Shown piece after piece: positions 34,779-44,334 of a stretch of 64,000 nucleotides of DNA (its first letter is position 1; the number at the start of each line of letters is the position of its first letter). Made by a program: the position numbers and the translations under genes. The stretch is from Saccharopolyspora aridisoli (lineage in GTDB: Bacteria; Actinomycetota; Actinomycetes; Mycobacteriales; Pseudonocardiaceae): NCBI RefSeq assembly GCF_004348445.1, contig NZ_SMKV01000008.1:141110-205109 (forward strand), in the 5' to 3' direction. The notes beneath the pieces are model-generated. The model had not been told where the DNA came from. It did not search any database and saw only the letters and a list, made by a program, of their open reading frames with translations.

Positions 34779-34908
34779 GGCTCTCCGCAGTCCGCAGTGG
34801 ACGGTGCGGGAGAGCGCGCCGCCGATGCGGGTCCGCGGACCGTCTTTCGCGACAACCCCCACCGGGATGCCGACGGCATCCGGGCTTTGAGCAGAAAGGA
34901 ACGCCGAC

Positions 34909-35295
34909 ATGGCGAAGCTGAGCAACGACGAGCTGCTGGACGTCTTCAAGGAGATGACCCTCCTGGAGCTGTCGGAGTTCGTGAAGCAGTTCGAGGAGAC
35001 CTTCGACGTCACCGCCGCCGCCCCGGCCGCGGTCGCCGCTGCGCCGGCCGCCGGTGGCGAGGCTGACGCCGCTGAGGAGCAGGACGAGTTCGACGTCGTC
35101 CTCGAGGGCGCCGGCGACAAGAAGATCCAGGTCATCAAGGTCGTCCGCGAGATCGTCTCCGGCCTGGGCCTGAAGGAGGCCAAGGAGCTCGTCGAGGGCA
35201 CCCCGAAGGCGATCCTGGAGAAGGTCGACAAGGAGAAGGCCGAAGAGGCCAAGGGCAAGCTGGAAGAAGCTGGCGCTTCCGTCTCCGTCAAGTGA
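34909..35295 (+). CDS. rplL: 50S ribosomal protein L7/L12
   Basis: L7/L12 (128 aa, standard) is the multicopy stalk protein that recruits translation factors. It has the N-terminal dimerisation part ([20 protein letters not shown]), an Ala/Pro-rich hinge near residues 40-56 and the C-terminal domain [20 protein letters not shown]. The ATG at 34909 follows AGAAAGGAA. A terminator follows at 35429-35469. Confidence 0.98.
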   Translation: MAKLSNDELLDVFKEMTLLELSEFVKQFEETFDVTAAAPAAVAAAPAAGGEADAAEEQDEFDVVLEGAGDKKIQVIKVVREIVSGLGLKEAKELVEGTPKAILEKVDKEKAEEAKGKLEEAGASVSVK

Positions 35296-35678
35296 CCTTG
35301 CTTTCCTGATCCGGTGCTCCCGCTGCATGGCGGTAGCGGAACCTGACGCTCCGTCTGGATTCCGGCGCCACTCGGCTCCGCCGCTCGCACTGGGTTTGGA
35401 ACGGGTTCTGGGTCTTTGACTCACGGTAAGAGAACGGGCACTCGCTGTTGCGGGTGCCCGTTCTCTTTTCCTTTGCGCGGAAACAAGGGCCTTTTTTCGG
35501 ACGAATCCGAGATGGCACCTTGATTTGCAGTGAACTCATGAGTAACCCTGCTGCGTCGAGCTCGTTGCATAGGTGTGACGCCAACTACCTTCGTTATGCG
35601 CGTCACGTGTGCGAGGGTGCTTCTTCGGGGACGGATTGCCTCCCCGAAATCGGTGTAATCGAGGACGCGGAGGTTCCG
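35296..35678. other. Intergenic region between rplL and the mce operon
   Basis: About 380 bp holding the rplL terminator, then presumably the mce operon promoter. A 10-bp palindrome ACTCATGAGT (35534-35543) could be a regulator site, but I see no clear -35/-10 pair and no gene. Confidence 0.5.
35429..35469 (+). terminator. Terminator after rplL
   Basis: A perfect 13-bp stem (AGAGAACGGGCAC at 35429-35441; complement 35453-35465) with TTTT after it, about 130 bp past the rplL stop. Confidence 0.88.
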
Positions 35679-36917
35679 ATGGGCGTCGAGGTGGTTGTCG
35701 ACGGGCTCTCGAAGTCCTTCGGCCCGCAGACCATCTGGCGGGACGTCTCGCTGAACCTGCCCCAGGGCGAGATCAGCGTGCTGCTCGGGCCTTCCGGCAC
35801 CGGTAAGTCGGTGTTCCTGAAGTCGCTGGTGGGTCTGCTCAAGCCGGATGAGGGCAAGGTCGTCATCAACGGGACGGACATATGCACTTGCTCGGAAAAA
35901 GATCTCTACGAGGTCCGGAAGCTATTCGGCGTGCTGTTCCAGGACGGCGCGTTGTTCGGCTCGATGAACCTCTACGACAACATCGCGTTCCCGCTCCGCG
36001 AGCACACGCGCAAGAGCGAGTCCGAGATCCGCAACGTCGTGCTCGAGAAGATGGAGATGGTCGGTCTCATCGGCGCGGAGGACAAGCTCCCCGGTGAGAT
36101 CTCGGGCGGCATGAAGAAGCGCGCCGGTCTGGCCCGCGCCCTCGTGCTCGACCCGGAGATCCTCCTGTTCGACGAGCCCGACTCGGGCCTGGACCCCGTC
36201 CGGACCGCGGTGCAGAACCAGCTGATCGTCGACCTCAACGCGCAGATCGACGCGACTTTCCTGATCGTCACCCACGACATCAACACCGCGCGGACCGTGC
36301 CGGACAACATCGGCATGCTCTACCGCCGCAACCTCGTGATGTTCGGGCCGCGCGAGGTGCTGCTGACCTCAGACGAGCCGGTGGTGGTGCAGTTCCTCAA
36401 CGGCCGCCCCGACGGCCCGATCGGCATGAGCGAGGAGAAGGACACCGCGCTGGTTGAAGCGGAGCTGGCCAAGCACGGTCGACCCCAGGTGCCGCCGATG
36501 ATGCCGCAGCTGGAGGTCAGTCCCGGACTGCCGGACCGCACCGCGGTGCACCGCCGCAAGGACCGCGTGCTGCGCCAGCTGCGCTCGATGAACCCCTCCG
36601 CGCAGGAGGAGATCCTCAAGAGCCTGTCGTCGGACGAGCTCGCCCTGTACGGGTTCAAGTCGCCCACGACGGGTTCCTGGCCGCAGCAGCAGGCCGTCCC
36701 GCAGGCACCCCCGCAGACCGCTCCCGCTCAAGCGCCCCAGCCCGCTCCTGCTCAACCGCAGCAGGCCGCTCCCGCTCAGCCCCAGCAGCAGATGCGGCCC
36801 TCGCCGCACCCGCGGCAGCCGGAGGAAGAGTCGGCGTGGCCCGGTGGGTTGCAGGCCGAGGAGGATTCGGCGGGCGCTCGTCGCCGCTGGTTCGGCCGGA
36901 AGCGAGGTGAGCGGTGA
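35679..36917 (+). CDS. mkl: ABC transporter ATPase of the Mce/Mla system (MceG/Mkl-type)
   Basis: The protein (412 aa) energises Mce lipid importers. Walker A GPSGTGKSV, Q-loop LFQDGALFG, signature ISGGMKKRAGLARAL, Walker B ILLFDEPDSGLDP and the switch histidine in IVTHD are intact within residues ~1-255. The remaining ~155 residues are an actinobacterial tail ending in a Pro/Gln/Ala-rich run. In M. tuberculosis mkl also lies between rplL and rpoB but apart from the mce genes; here it heads the operon and overlaps yrbEA by 4 bp. The ATG at 35679 follows GCGGAGG; the longer frame from 35448 is rejected. Confidence 0.93.
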   Translation: MGVEVVVDGLSKSFGPQTIWRDVSLNLPQGEISVLLGPSGTGKSVFLKSLVGLLKPDEGKVVINGTDICTCSEKDLYEVRKLFGVLFQDGALFGSMNLYDNIAFPLREHTRKSESEIRNVVLEKMEMVGLIGAEDKLPGEISGGMKKRAGLARALVLDPEILLFDEPDSGLDPVRTAVQNQLIVDLNAQIDATFLIVTHDINTARTVPDNIGMLYRRNLVMFGPREVLLTSDEPVVVQFLNGRPDGPIGMSEEKDTALVEAELAKHGRPQVPPMMPQLEVSPGLPDRTAVHRRKDRVLRQLRSMNPSAQEEILKSLSSDELALYGFKSPTTGSWPQQQAVPQAPPQTAPAQAPQPAPAQPQQAAPAQPQQQMRPSPHPRQPEEESAWPGGLQAEEDSAGARRRWFGRKRGER

Positions 36918-37702
36918 GCGCGTCCCGGGCACAGTTCCCCGGTGCCGGTGGGCTGCGCCAGACGGGCCGCCTGTTCGCGCTGGGGATGGACATCGTGCGG
37001 GCGATGCCCTCGCGACCGTTCCAGGTCCGCGAGTTCATCCAGCAGTGCTGGTTCATCGCCAGCGTCACGATCCTGCCGACGGCGCTGGTCTCGATCCCCT
37101 TCGGCGCGGTCATCGCGCTCCAGCTGGGATCGCTGACCAGGCAGATCGGTGCGCAGTCGTTCACCGGTGCCGCCAGCGTCCTGGCGATCATCCAGCAGGC
37201 CAGCCCGATCGTGACGGCGCTGCTGATCGCCGGTGCCGGTGGTTCGGCGATCTGCGCCGACCTCGGCTCGCGCAAGATCCGCGATGAGATCGACGCGATG
37301 GAGGTGCTGGGCGTCTCGCCGATCCAGCGCCTCGTGGTGCCCCGGGTGCTGGCCGCGATGCTGGTCGCCGTGCTGCTCAACGGCATGGTCAGCGTCGTCG
37401 GCGTGGTCGGCGGCTACACCTTCAACGTGATCATGCAGAACGGCACGCCGGGTGCGTACATGGCCAGCTTCAACGCGCTGGCGCAGCTGCCTGACCTGTG
37501 GATCAGCGAGATCAAGGCCCTGATCTTCGGCTTCTTGGCAGGCGTGGTGGCCGCCTTCCGGGGTTTGAACCCGCCACCAGGCCCGAAGGGCGTCGGGGAC
37601 GCCGTGAACCAGTCGGTGGTGATCACCTTCCTGCTGCTGTTCGCGGTGAACTTCATCCTCACGACGCTGTACATGCAGCTGGTCCCGCCGAAGGGAATGT
37701 GA
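36914..37702 (+). CDS. Mce-system permease YrbEA (MlaE family)
   Basis: The protein (262 aa) is one of the two MlaE/YrbE membrane permeases that form the channel of the importer. It has five or six hydrophobic helices and family motifs such as GAGGSAICADLGSRKIRDEIDA cut at the conserved EIDAMEVLGVSP, the coupling loop that contacts the ATPase. GTG start overlaps the ATPase stop by 4 bp. The next gene follows after 22 bp. Confidence 0.93.
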   Translation: MSASRAQFPGAGGLRQTGRLFALGMDIVRAMPSRPFQVREFIQQCWFIASVTILPTALVSIPFGAVIALQLGSLTRQIGAQSFTGAASVLAIIQQASPIVTALLIAGAGGSAICADLGSRKIRDEIDAMEVLGVSPIQRLVVPRVLAAMLVAVLLNGMVSVVGVVGGYTFNVIMQNGTPGAYMASFNALAQLPDLWISEIKALIFGFLAGVVAAFRGLNPPPGPKGVGDAVNQSVVITFLLLFAVNFILTTLYMQLVPPKGM

Positions 37703-37724
37703 TGGCCGCCAGGGGAATGGGAAC

Positions 37725-38564
37725 ATGGTGACGATCTCGCAGCGCGCCAAGCGCGCGGCCCGACGGCCGGTGGAGGTGCTGGACGACCTGGGTGACCAGA
37801 TGTCGTTCTACATCCGATCGCTGGCATGGATTCCGCGGGCGATCCCGCGCTACGCCAAGGAAACGCTGCGCCTGCTGGCCGAGGTCAGCTTCGGCAGCGG
37901 CGCACTGGCGGTCATCGGTGGCACGGTCGGCGTGATGATCGGCCTGACGCTGTTCACCGGAACGGTCGTCGGCATCCAGGGGTTCGCGGCTCTCGACCAG
38001 CTGGGCACCTCTGCCTTCGCCGGCTTCGTCTCGGCCTACTTCAACACGCGTGAGATCGCGCCGCTGGTGGCCGGTCTTGCCCTGTCGGCGACGGTCGGTT
38101 CCGGTTTCACCGCCCAGCTCGGCGCGATGCGGATCTCCGACGAGATCGACGCGCTCGAGGTCATGGGCGTGCCGAGCCTGCCCTACCTGGTGACCACCCG
38201 CGTGATGGCCGGCTTCGTCGCCGTCATCCCGCTGTACGTGCTGGGCCTGCTGACGTCCTATGTCGCGGCCCGAGGCGTCACCGTCCACCTCTACGGCCAG
38301 TCGGCGGGCACCTACGACCACTACTTCAACTTGTTCCTGCCTCCCGAGGACGTGCTGTGGTCCTTCGGGAAGGTGCTGATCTTCAGCGTGGTGGTGATCA
38401 TGACGCATTGCTACTACGGATACCGCGCCAGCGGCGGCCCCGCCGGCGTCGGCGTCGCGGTGGGGCGCGCGGTGCGAACCGCGATCGTGACCACCGCCCT
38501 GCTGGACTTCTTCCTCAGCCTCGCGATCTGGGGCACCACGACGACCGTTCGGATCACCGGATGA
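37725..38564 (+). CDS. Mce-system permease YrbEB (MlaE family)
   Basis: The protein (279 aa) is the second permease. It carries the parallel motif SDEIDALEVMGVPSLPYLVT and SGFTAQLGAMR, and GYRASGGPAGVGVAVGRAVR near the C-terminus. The ATG at 37725 has GGGGAATGGGA upstream; GTG 37728 is an alternative. Its stop overlaps mceA by 4 bp, so the two permeases and substrate-binding proteins are translated from one transcript. Confidence 0.93.
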   Translation: MVTISQRAKRAARRPVEVLDDLGDQMSFYIRSLAWIPRAIPRYAKETLRLLAEVSFGSGALAVIGGTVGVMIGLTLFTGTVVGIQGFAALDQLGTSAFAGFVSAYFNTREIAPLVAGLALSATVGSGFTAQLGAMRISDEIDALEVMGVPSLPYLVTTRVMAGFVAVIPLYVLGLLTSYVAARGVTVHLYGQSAGTYDHYFNLFLPPEDVLWSFGKVLIFSVVVIMTHCYYGYRASGGPAGVGVAVGRAVRTAIVTTALLDFFLSLAIWGTTTTVRITG

Positions 38565-39904
38565 GCGCGCAGGGAGCGGTCACCAAGGTCAAGCGCAGGC
38601 TGATGGGCCTGGCGCTGCTGATGAGCATGGTCATGTTCGTCGTGCTGTGCCTGGCGTTCTACAACAAGGCGTTCACGGCGTCCTCGGACGTCATCCTCAA
38701 GGCGGCCTCGACGGGCAACCAGCTGCTGCCGGAATCCGACGTCAAGGTGCGCGGCATGATCGTGGGCCGGGTCGTCGAGGTGAAGTCCGACGGCAAGGGC
38801 GCCGAGCTGCACCTGGCGCTGCAGCCGGAGATGGCCGAGAAGATCCCGGCCAACGTCTCCGCGCAGCTGCTGCCGCGCACCCTGTTCGGCGAGCGCTACG
38901 TGGCGCTGGACCTGCCGGAGAAGCCCTCGTCGAAGACGCTGGCCTCCGGCGGCGTGATCGAGCAGGACCGCACCCGCGCGGGGCTGGAGCTGGAAACGGT
39001 GCTGGCGGACACCATGCCGGTGCTGCAGGCGGTGAACCCCGACGACCTGTCCGCCACGCTCAACGCGCTGGACCAGGCGCTGTCGGGCCGCGGTGAGCAG
39101 GTCGGCGAAACGCTGTCCCAGCTCAACACCTACTTGGACGGGCTCAACCCGTCGGTGCCGGCCCTGCGGGACAACCTGCGGGAGCTGGTGGGCGTCGCGC
39201 AGACCTACGAGCAAGCCGCACCGGACATCATCTCCGCGCTGGACAACTTCTCCACCACGGCGCGAACCCTGGTGGACCAGAAGCAGGACCTGCAGAAGAT
39301 GACCGGGCAGCTCACCACCACCTCCGGTGACCTGACGACGTTCCTCGACGCCAACGGCCAGAACTTCATCCAGCTCGCCGACGCCCAGCGTCCGACGCTC
39401 GACGTGCTGGCGAAGTACTCGCCGTCCTACCCGTGCTTCCTCGGGGAGATGGAGGAGTTCGTCCCGCGCATCCGCCAGGCGTTCGGCGAGGGCACCAACG
39501 AGCCCGGCCTGCACGTGACCCTGGAGGTCGCGCCGCACCGCGGCGAGTACCGCCCGAACCAGGACGAGCCGGAGTTCCGCGACAAGCGCGGACCGCGTTG
39601 CTACAACTTCTGGGAGAACCTCGACCCGATGCCGGAGTACCCGCCGGACGGCCCGTTCAAGGACGGCTCGGTTCCCCCGCCCGCATCGCGCCCGTCGAAC
39701 GGTGGCCTGAACCCACCCGCGGGCAGCACTCCCCAGTCGGCACCGGCGGCCACCGCGACCCAGTGGGTCAACTCGCCGGCTGAGCGCGACATGGTCGCCA
39801 CCGTGCTGGCTCCTGCTCTGGGCCGTCCTTCCTCGGAGGTCCCCGGCTGGGGCAGCCTGCTGGTCGGACCGGTCCTGCGGGGTGCGGAGGTGAGCTACCG
39901 ATGA
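38561..39904 (+). CDS. MCE-family protein, MceA position
   Basis: The protein (447 aa) has an N-terminal anchor (LMGLALLMSMVMFVVLCLAF), one MCE/MlaD beta domain (residues ~38-120: VKVRGMIVGRVVEVKSDGKG, then LPRTLFGERYVALDL) and a long helical region (~140-300) of the kind that forms the lipid tunnel, then a Pro/Gly-rich tail with two Cys. Actinobacterial MceA-F form a hexamer that carries lipids across the cell envelope. The ATG at 38561 overlaps yrbEB; the longer frame is rejected. Confidence 0.92.
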   Translation: MSAQGAVTKVKRRLMGLALLMSMVMFVVLCLAFYNKAFTASSDVILKAASTGNQLLPESDVKVRGMIVGRVVEVKSDGKGAELHLALQPEMAEKIPANVSAQLLPRTLFGERYVALDLPEKPSSKTLASGGVIEQDRTRAGLELETVLADTMPVLQAVNPDDLSATLNALDQALSGRGEQVGETLSQLNTYLDGLNPSVPALRDNLRELVGVAQTYEQAAPDIISALDNFSTTARTLVDQKQDLQKMTGQLTTTSGDLTTFLDANGQNFIQLADAQRPTLDVLAKYSPSYPCFLGEMEEFVPRIRQAFGEGTNEPGLHVTLEVAPHRGEYRPNQDEPEFRDKRGPRCYNFWENLDPMPEYPPDGPFKDGSVPPPASRPSNGGLNPPAGSTPQSAPAATATQWVNSPAERDMVATVLAPALGRPSSEVPGWGSLLVGPVLRGAEVSYR

Positions 39905-40962
39905 ACGGGATCAGCGTTCGCGGACCACTGGTCAAGTTCCTGGTCTTCGTGGTGATCACCTCGCTGGCGACCGGCCTGCTGATCATGACGATCGCCAACC
40001 AGGACCTGCGCTCGGCGAACTCCTACACCGCGCGGTTCACCGACGTCACCGCCCTCAACGTGGGTGACGAGGTGCGCATCTCCGGTGTGAAGGTCGGTGA
40101 GGTCGAGAACATCGAGCTCGTCGACAACAAGGTCGCCGAGGTCGAGTTCAACGTCGCCGACCGGCGGCTGCCGTCCTCGGTGACCGCGACCATCAAGTAC
40201 CGGAACCTGGTGGGGCAGCGCTACCTCGCGCTGGAGCAGGGCGCCACGCCCACCACCGGCTCCGGCGGCGCCTCCGGCCGGACCGTCCGAGGTGGGTACC
40301 TGCCGGTGGGCGGCACGATCCCGCTGGAGCGCACCAAACCCGCGCTGGACCTGACGGTGCTGCTGGGCGGCTTCAAGCCGCTGTTCCAGGCGCTGTCGCC
40401 GGAGGACGTCAACAAGCTGTCCTACCAGATCATCCAGGTCCTGCAGGGCGAGGGCGGCACGGTGGAGAGCCTGCTGTCGCACACGGCTTCGCTGACGACC
40501 ACCATCGCCTCGCGCGACCAGGTGATCGGAGAGGTGATCAACAACCTCAACGGCGTGCTGGACACCGTGAACACGCGTGACCAGCGGCTCTCCGAGCTGG
40601 TCGGCCAGCTGCGGCAGGTGGTGTCCGGACTCGCCGAGGACCGCGACTCCATCGGCAGCGCGATCACCGCGATGGACGGGCTGACCAACACCACCGCCGG
40701 GCTCCTGCAGGACGCCAGGCCAGGGTTGCAGCAGGACATCGCCGGCCTCGGCGAGGTGTCGAAGAACCTCAACGACCACGAGCAGCTGGTCGACCGGGTG
40801 CTGCGCAACATGCCGAACAAGCTGGAGAGCTTGAGCCGGACCGCCTCGCACGGGTCGTGGTTCAACTTCTTCATGTGCAAGAGCTCCGGCAACGTCGGCG
40901 TCGGCGACATCACCCTGCCGCTGCCGCTGATGCCGGTGACCCAGCCGAGGTGCCAGCGATGA
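39901..40962 (+). CDS. MCE-family protein, MceB position
   Basis: The protein (353 aa) has an anchor at residues ~8-28 (LVKFLVFVVITSLATGLLIM), an MCE domain (~38-125: GDEVRISGVKVGEVENIELV, NLVGQRYLALEQ) and a helical tunnel region to ~325, ending in a short Cys-containing tail. It overlaps both neighbours by 4 bp. Confidence 0.92.
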   Translation: MNGISVRGPLVKFLVFVVITSLATGLLIMTIANQDLRSANSYTARFTDVTALNVGDEVRISGVKVGEVENIELVDNKVAEVEFNVADRRLPSSVTATIKYRNLVGQRYLALEQGATPTTGSGGASGRTVRGGYLPVGGTIPLERTKPALDLTVLLGGFKPLFQALSPEDVNKLSYQIIQVLQGEGGTVESLLSHTASLTTTIASRDQVIGEVINNLNGVLDTVNTRDQRLSELVGQLRQVVSGLAEDRDSIGSAITAMDGLTNTTAGLLQDARPGLQQDIAGLGEVSKNLNDHEQLVDRVLRNMPNKLESLSRTASHGSWFNFFMCKSSGNVGVGDITLPLPLMPVTQPRCQR

Positions 40963-41939
40963 CTGCTTTCTCCCAGCGCGACCCCCTCAAGATCGGCGTC
41001 GCCGGCATCCTGGTGCTGGTGCTGGCGTTCCTGCTGGTTGCCAACTACGAGCGGCTGCCGCTGATCAGCGGCACCACCTACACCGCGCAGTTCACCGAGG
41101 CCGCAGGACTGCGCGAGGACAACGAGGTCCGGGTCGCCGGGGTCAAGGTCGGCACCGTCTCCGACGTCGAGCTCGAAGGTGACCACGTGCTGGTCAGCTT
41201 CCGGGTCTCCGACGTCGAGCTCGGTGACCGCACCACCGCGGCGATCAAGGTCAAGACCCTGCTCGGCCAGAAGTACCTGGCGCTGGACCCGCAGGGCTCC
41301 AAGGAGCTCGACAACGACCAGCCGATCCCGCTGAGCCGGACCATGTCGCCCTACGACGTCATCGAGGCGTTCAGCGACCTGTCCAAGAACGTCGACCAGA
41401 TCGACACAGCGCAGCTGGCGAAGAGCTTCGAGACGCTGTCGAGCACGTTCAAGGACACCCCGGGCGAGGTCAGCGGCGCCCTCAACGGGCTTTCGCAGCT
41501 CTCCAAGACGATCTCCTCGCGCGACGAGCAGATCGAGCACCTGCTGAACAACACCACGCAGGTCTCCCAGCAGCTCGCAGACCGCAACGAGGACTTCGAG
41601 AAGCTGCTCTCCGACGGCAACCTGCTGCTGCAGGAGCTGCGGGCTCGCCGCGACTCGATCTCGTCGCTGCTGACCGGGACCCAGGAGCTGTCGCAGCAGC
41701 TGACCGGCCTGGTCGACGACAACCAGGCGCAGCTCGGGCCGACGCTGCAACAGCTGGACAAGGTGACCAAGATGCTGCAGCGCAACCAGCACAACCTGGA
41801 CCGGAGCCTGAACACCTTCGCCCCGTTCACCAGGCTGTTCTCCAACGTCCTCGGCAACGGGCGCTGGTTCGACACCTACGTCTGCGGTTTGCTGCCGCCC
41901 GCCGTGGGTCCGATCAACCAGGAGGGTTGCAAGCAATGA
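40959..41939 (+). CDS. MCE-family protein, MceC position
   Basis: The protein (326 aa) has an anchor at ~10-28 (KIGVAGILVLVLAFLLVANY), an MCE domain (AAGLREDNEVRVAGVKVGTV, LLGQKYLALDPQG) and a long coiled region rich in Leu, Gln and Ser. The ATG at 40959 overlaps the mceB stop; its own stop overlaps mceD. Confidence 0.92.
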   Translation: MTAFSQRDPLKIGVAGILVLVLAFLLVANYERLPLISGTTYTAQFTEAAGLREDNEVRVAGVKVGTVSDVELEGDHVLVSFRVSDVELGDRTTAAIKVKTLLGQKYLALDPQGSKELDNDQPIPLSRTMSPYDVIEAFSDLSKNVDQIDTAQLAKSFETLSSTFKDTPGEVSGALNGLSQLSKTISSRDEQIEHLLNNTTQVSQQLADRNEDFEKLLSDGNLLLQELRARRDSISSLLTGTQELSQQLTGLVDDNQAQLGPTLQQLDKVTKMLQRNQHNLDRSLNTFAPFTRLFSNVLGNGRWFDTYVCGLLPPAVGPINQEGCKQ

Positions 41940-43129
41940 TGAACGCACCCCTCAAGAGCTCGAACCTGGCCAAGGTCCTCACCATCGGGATCGTGGTCGT
42001 GCTGCTCGGCGCGGTCGGCGGCTGGTGGCTGTTCTACGGCGCGGCGGAGCGCAAGGTCACCGCCTACTTCGACGCCGCGGTCGGCCTGTACCCGGGCGGT
42101 GACGTGCGCGTCCTCGGCGTCCCGATCGGCACCATCGACGAGGTGACGCCGCAGGGCAAGCAGGTCAAGGTCACGCTGAGCGTCGACCGCGACACCGCGA
42201 TCCCCGCCAACGCGAGCCTGGTGGCGGTCTCCCCCAGCATCGTCTCCGACCGGTACGTGCAGTTCGCCCCGGTCTACAAGGGAGGCCCGAAGCTGGGAGA
42301 CGACGCGGTCATCCCCGCCGAGCGCACCGCGACGCCCGTCGAGCTGGACAACATCTACCGCAGCCTCAACGACCTGACCAAGGCGCTGGGACCCGACGGG
42401 GCCAACAAGAACGGCGCGCTGACCGACCTGCTCAACACCGGTGCCGCCAACCTGGAGGGCAACGGCAAGGCGCTGTCGGAAACGCTGCGCAACCTCGGTG
42501 AGGCGGGAACGACGCTGTCGGGCAACAGCGAAGAGCTGTTCAAGACCGTCGACAACCTGCAGCGCTTCACCGGGATGCTGGCCGAGAACGACGGCCAGAT
42601 GCGCCGGTTCAACACGCAGATGCAAGAGGTCAGCAGCAACCTCGCCGGAGAGCGCAACGACATGAGCGCGGCCCTGGCCGAGCTGTCCGTGGCGCTGGGC
42701 AAGGTGGAATCCTTCGTGCGGGACAACCGCTCCGAGGTGCAGTCCAACGTCAGCCAGCTCCACGACGTTGCCGCTGTGCTGGTCAAGCAGAAGGCCGCGC
42801 TCAACGAGTCGCTGACCACCGCGCCGCTTGCGATGAGCAACCTGAACAACTCCTACAACGGCGCTTCCGGAACGCTGGACCAACGCGCGATGTTCAACGA
42901 GCTCAACCAGCCGCCGCTGGTGGCGGTGTGCAAGCTGCTCGACCAGTCGACACCGCAGCAGGTTCCGCTCGAGGTCAGCAGCGCCTGCGACGCCTTGCGC
43001 CCGGTGCTGGCCGGCGCCGAGAAGCTGCCGACACCGGCCGAAACGCTCAACGCGGTGCAGAACGGCAAGCTGCCGCCGTTGCCGCTCCCGCTGACCAACG
43101 GACTTCAGCCCGCTGGAGGTGGCCGGTGA
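41936..43129 (+). CDS. MCE-family protein, MceD position
   Basis: The protein (397 aa) has an anchor at ~16-38 (VLTIGIVVVLLGAVGGWWLF), an MCE domain (AVGLYPGGDVRVLGVPIGTI, SIVSDRYVQFAPV) and a helical region to ~320. ATG 41936 or 41939 can start it. Two Cys near the C-terminus (VCKLLDQST; SSACDALRP) probably form a disulfide. Confidence 0.92.
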   Translation: MMNAPLKSSNLAKVLTIGIVVVLLGAVGGWWLFYGAAERKVTAYFDAAVGLYPGGDVRVLGVPIGTIDEVTPQGKQVKVTLSVDRDTAIPANASLVAVSPSIVSDRYVQFAPVYKGGPKLGDDAVIPAERTATPVELDNIYRSLNDLTKALGPDGANKNGALTDLLNTGAANLEGNGKALSETLRNLGEAGTTLSGNSEELFKTVDNLQRFTGMLAENDGQMRRFNTQMQEVSSNLAGERNDMSAALAELSVALGKVESFVRDNRSEVQSNVSQLHDVAAVLVKQKAALNESLTTAPLAMSNLNNSYNGASGTLDQRAMFNELNQPPLVAVCKLLDQSTPQQVPLEVSSACDALRPVLAGAEKLPTPAETLNAVQNGKLPPLPLPLTNGLQPAGGGR

Positions 43130-44334
43130 TGCGGTCCGGTTTGACTCGTCTGGTGCGATCCGTCTTCACCCGCTCCTCGGCCGTCAAGGTCGGCGCGGTC
43201 GCGACGGTCGGCCTGCTGGCGCTGTCGGGGTGTTCCTCCCGCGGTGTCTACGACATGCCGCTGCCGGGCGGCGCCGACGTCGGCAGCCGCCCCTACGACG
43301 TGAAGGTCCGCTTCTCCGACGTGCTGGACCTGGTGCCCAACGCGGGCGTCCGGGTCAACGACGTCGCGGTCGGCCGGGTCTCGAACATCGCCCTCGCTCC
43401 GGGGACGTGGGAGGCCGAGGTGACCGTCACCGTCAACGGCGACGTGAAGTTACCGGCCAACTCCATCGCCCGGCTGCGCCAGTCCAGCTTGCTCGGTGAG
43501 AAGTACGTCGAGCTGGCGGCGCCACCGCAGGCGGCTTCCGGGCGGCTGACCGACGGCGCGACCATCGGGCTCAACCGCTCCAACCGCAACCCCGAGGTGG
43601 AAGAGGTCCTCGGCGCGCTGTCGCTGCTGCTCAACGGTGGTGGTGTCGCGCAGCTGCAGGACATCACCAGGGAGCTCAACAAGGCGATGAGCGGCCGCGA
43701 GTCCGACATCCGCGGCCTGCTGAACAACCTCGACGAGCTGGTCTCCGGGCTCGACGCGCAGCGCAACGACATCGTGCGCGCGCTGGACAGCATCAACCGG
43801 CTCTCAGCCAAGCTCAACGAGCAGCGCGGCAGCATCGACACCGCGCTGCGCGACCTGGGCCCCGGTCTGCAGGTGCTCAACGAGCAGCGCGGACAGCTGG
43901 TGACCATGCTGCAGTCGCTGGACAGGCTCTCGGGCGTGGCCACCAACGTCGTCGACAAGTCGCACGAAGACCTGGTGCACGACCTCAACCAGCTCGCGCC
44001 GACGCTGCACCAGCTCGCAGCCGCCGGTGACTCGCTGCCGAAATCGCTGGAAACCCTGGTCACCTTCCCGTTCCCGGACAACGCGGTGGAAGGCATCGGG
44101 GGCAGCGACTACAACAACCTGTACCTCGAGGTCGACCTGAACCTGAGCACGATCGTGGAGAACCTCGGGCGCTCCCGCCAGCCGCTGCTGCCAGTTCCCG
44201 ACGGGCTCCCGCTGCCGCTCGACGGGCAGGCGCCGCAGCCCCAGCAGCCCCAGCTACCCGCACCGCCCCAGCCGAAGCCGGAAGAACAATCCGGTGGCGG
44301 CGCGCTGGGCTGGCTGTTCGGAGGTGACAACTGA
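43129..44334 (+). CDS. MCE-family lipoprotein, MceE position (LprK-like)
   Basis: The protein (401 aa) has a lipoprotein signal: basic start, hydrophobic run VGAVATVGLLALSGCSS with the lipobox LSGC (Cys ~35). The MCE domain follows (VLDLVPNAGVRVNDVAVGRV, LLGEKYVELAAPP), then a helical region and a Pro/Gln-rich tail. The fifth gene of actinobacterial mce operons is usually the lipoprotein, as here. ATG 43129, with GTG 43126 directly before it as alternative. Confidence 0.92.
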   Translation: MRSGLTRLVRSVFTRSSAVKVGAVATVGLLALSGCSSRGVYDMPLPGGADVGSRPYDVKVRFSDVLDLVPNAGVRVNDVAVGRVSNIALAPGTWEAEVTVTVNGDVKLPANSIARLRQSSLLGEKYVELAAPPQAASGRLTDGATIGLNRSNRNPEVEEVLGALSLLLNGGGVAQLQDITRELNKAMSGRESDIRGLLNNLDELVSGLDAQRNDIVRALDSINRLSAKLNEQRGSIDTALRDLGPGLQVLNEQRGQLVTMLQSLDRLSGVATNVVDKSHEDLVHDLNQLAPTLHQLAAAGDSLPKSLETLVTFPFPDNAVEGIGGSDYNNLYLEVDLNLSTIVENLGRSRQPLLPVPDGLPLPLDGQAPQPQQPQLPAPPQPKPEEQSGGGALGWLFGGDN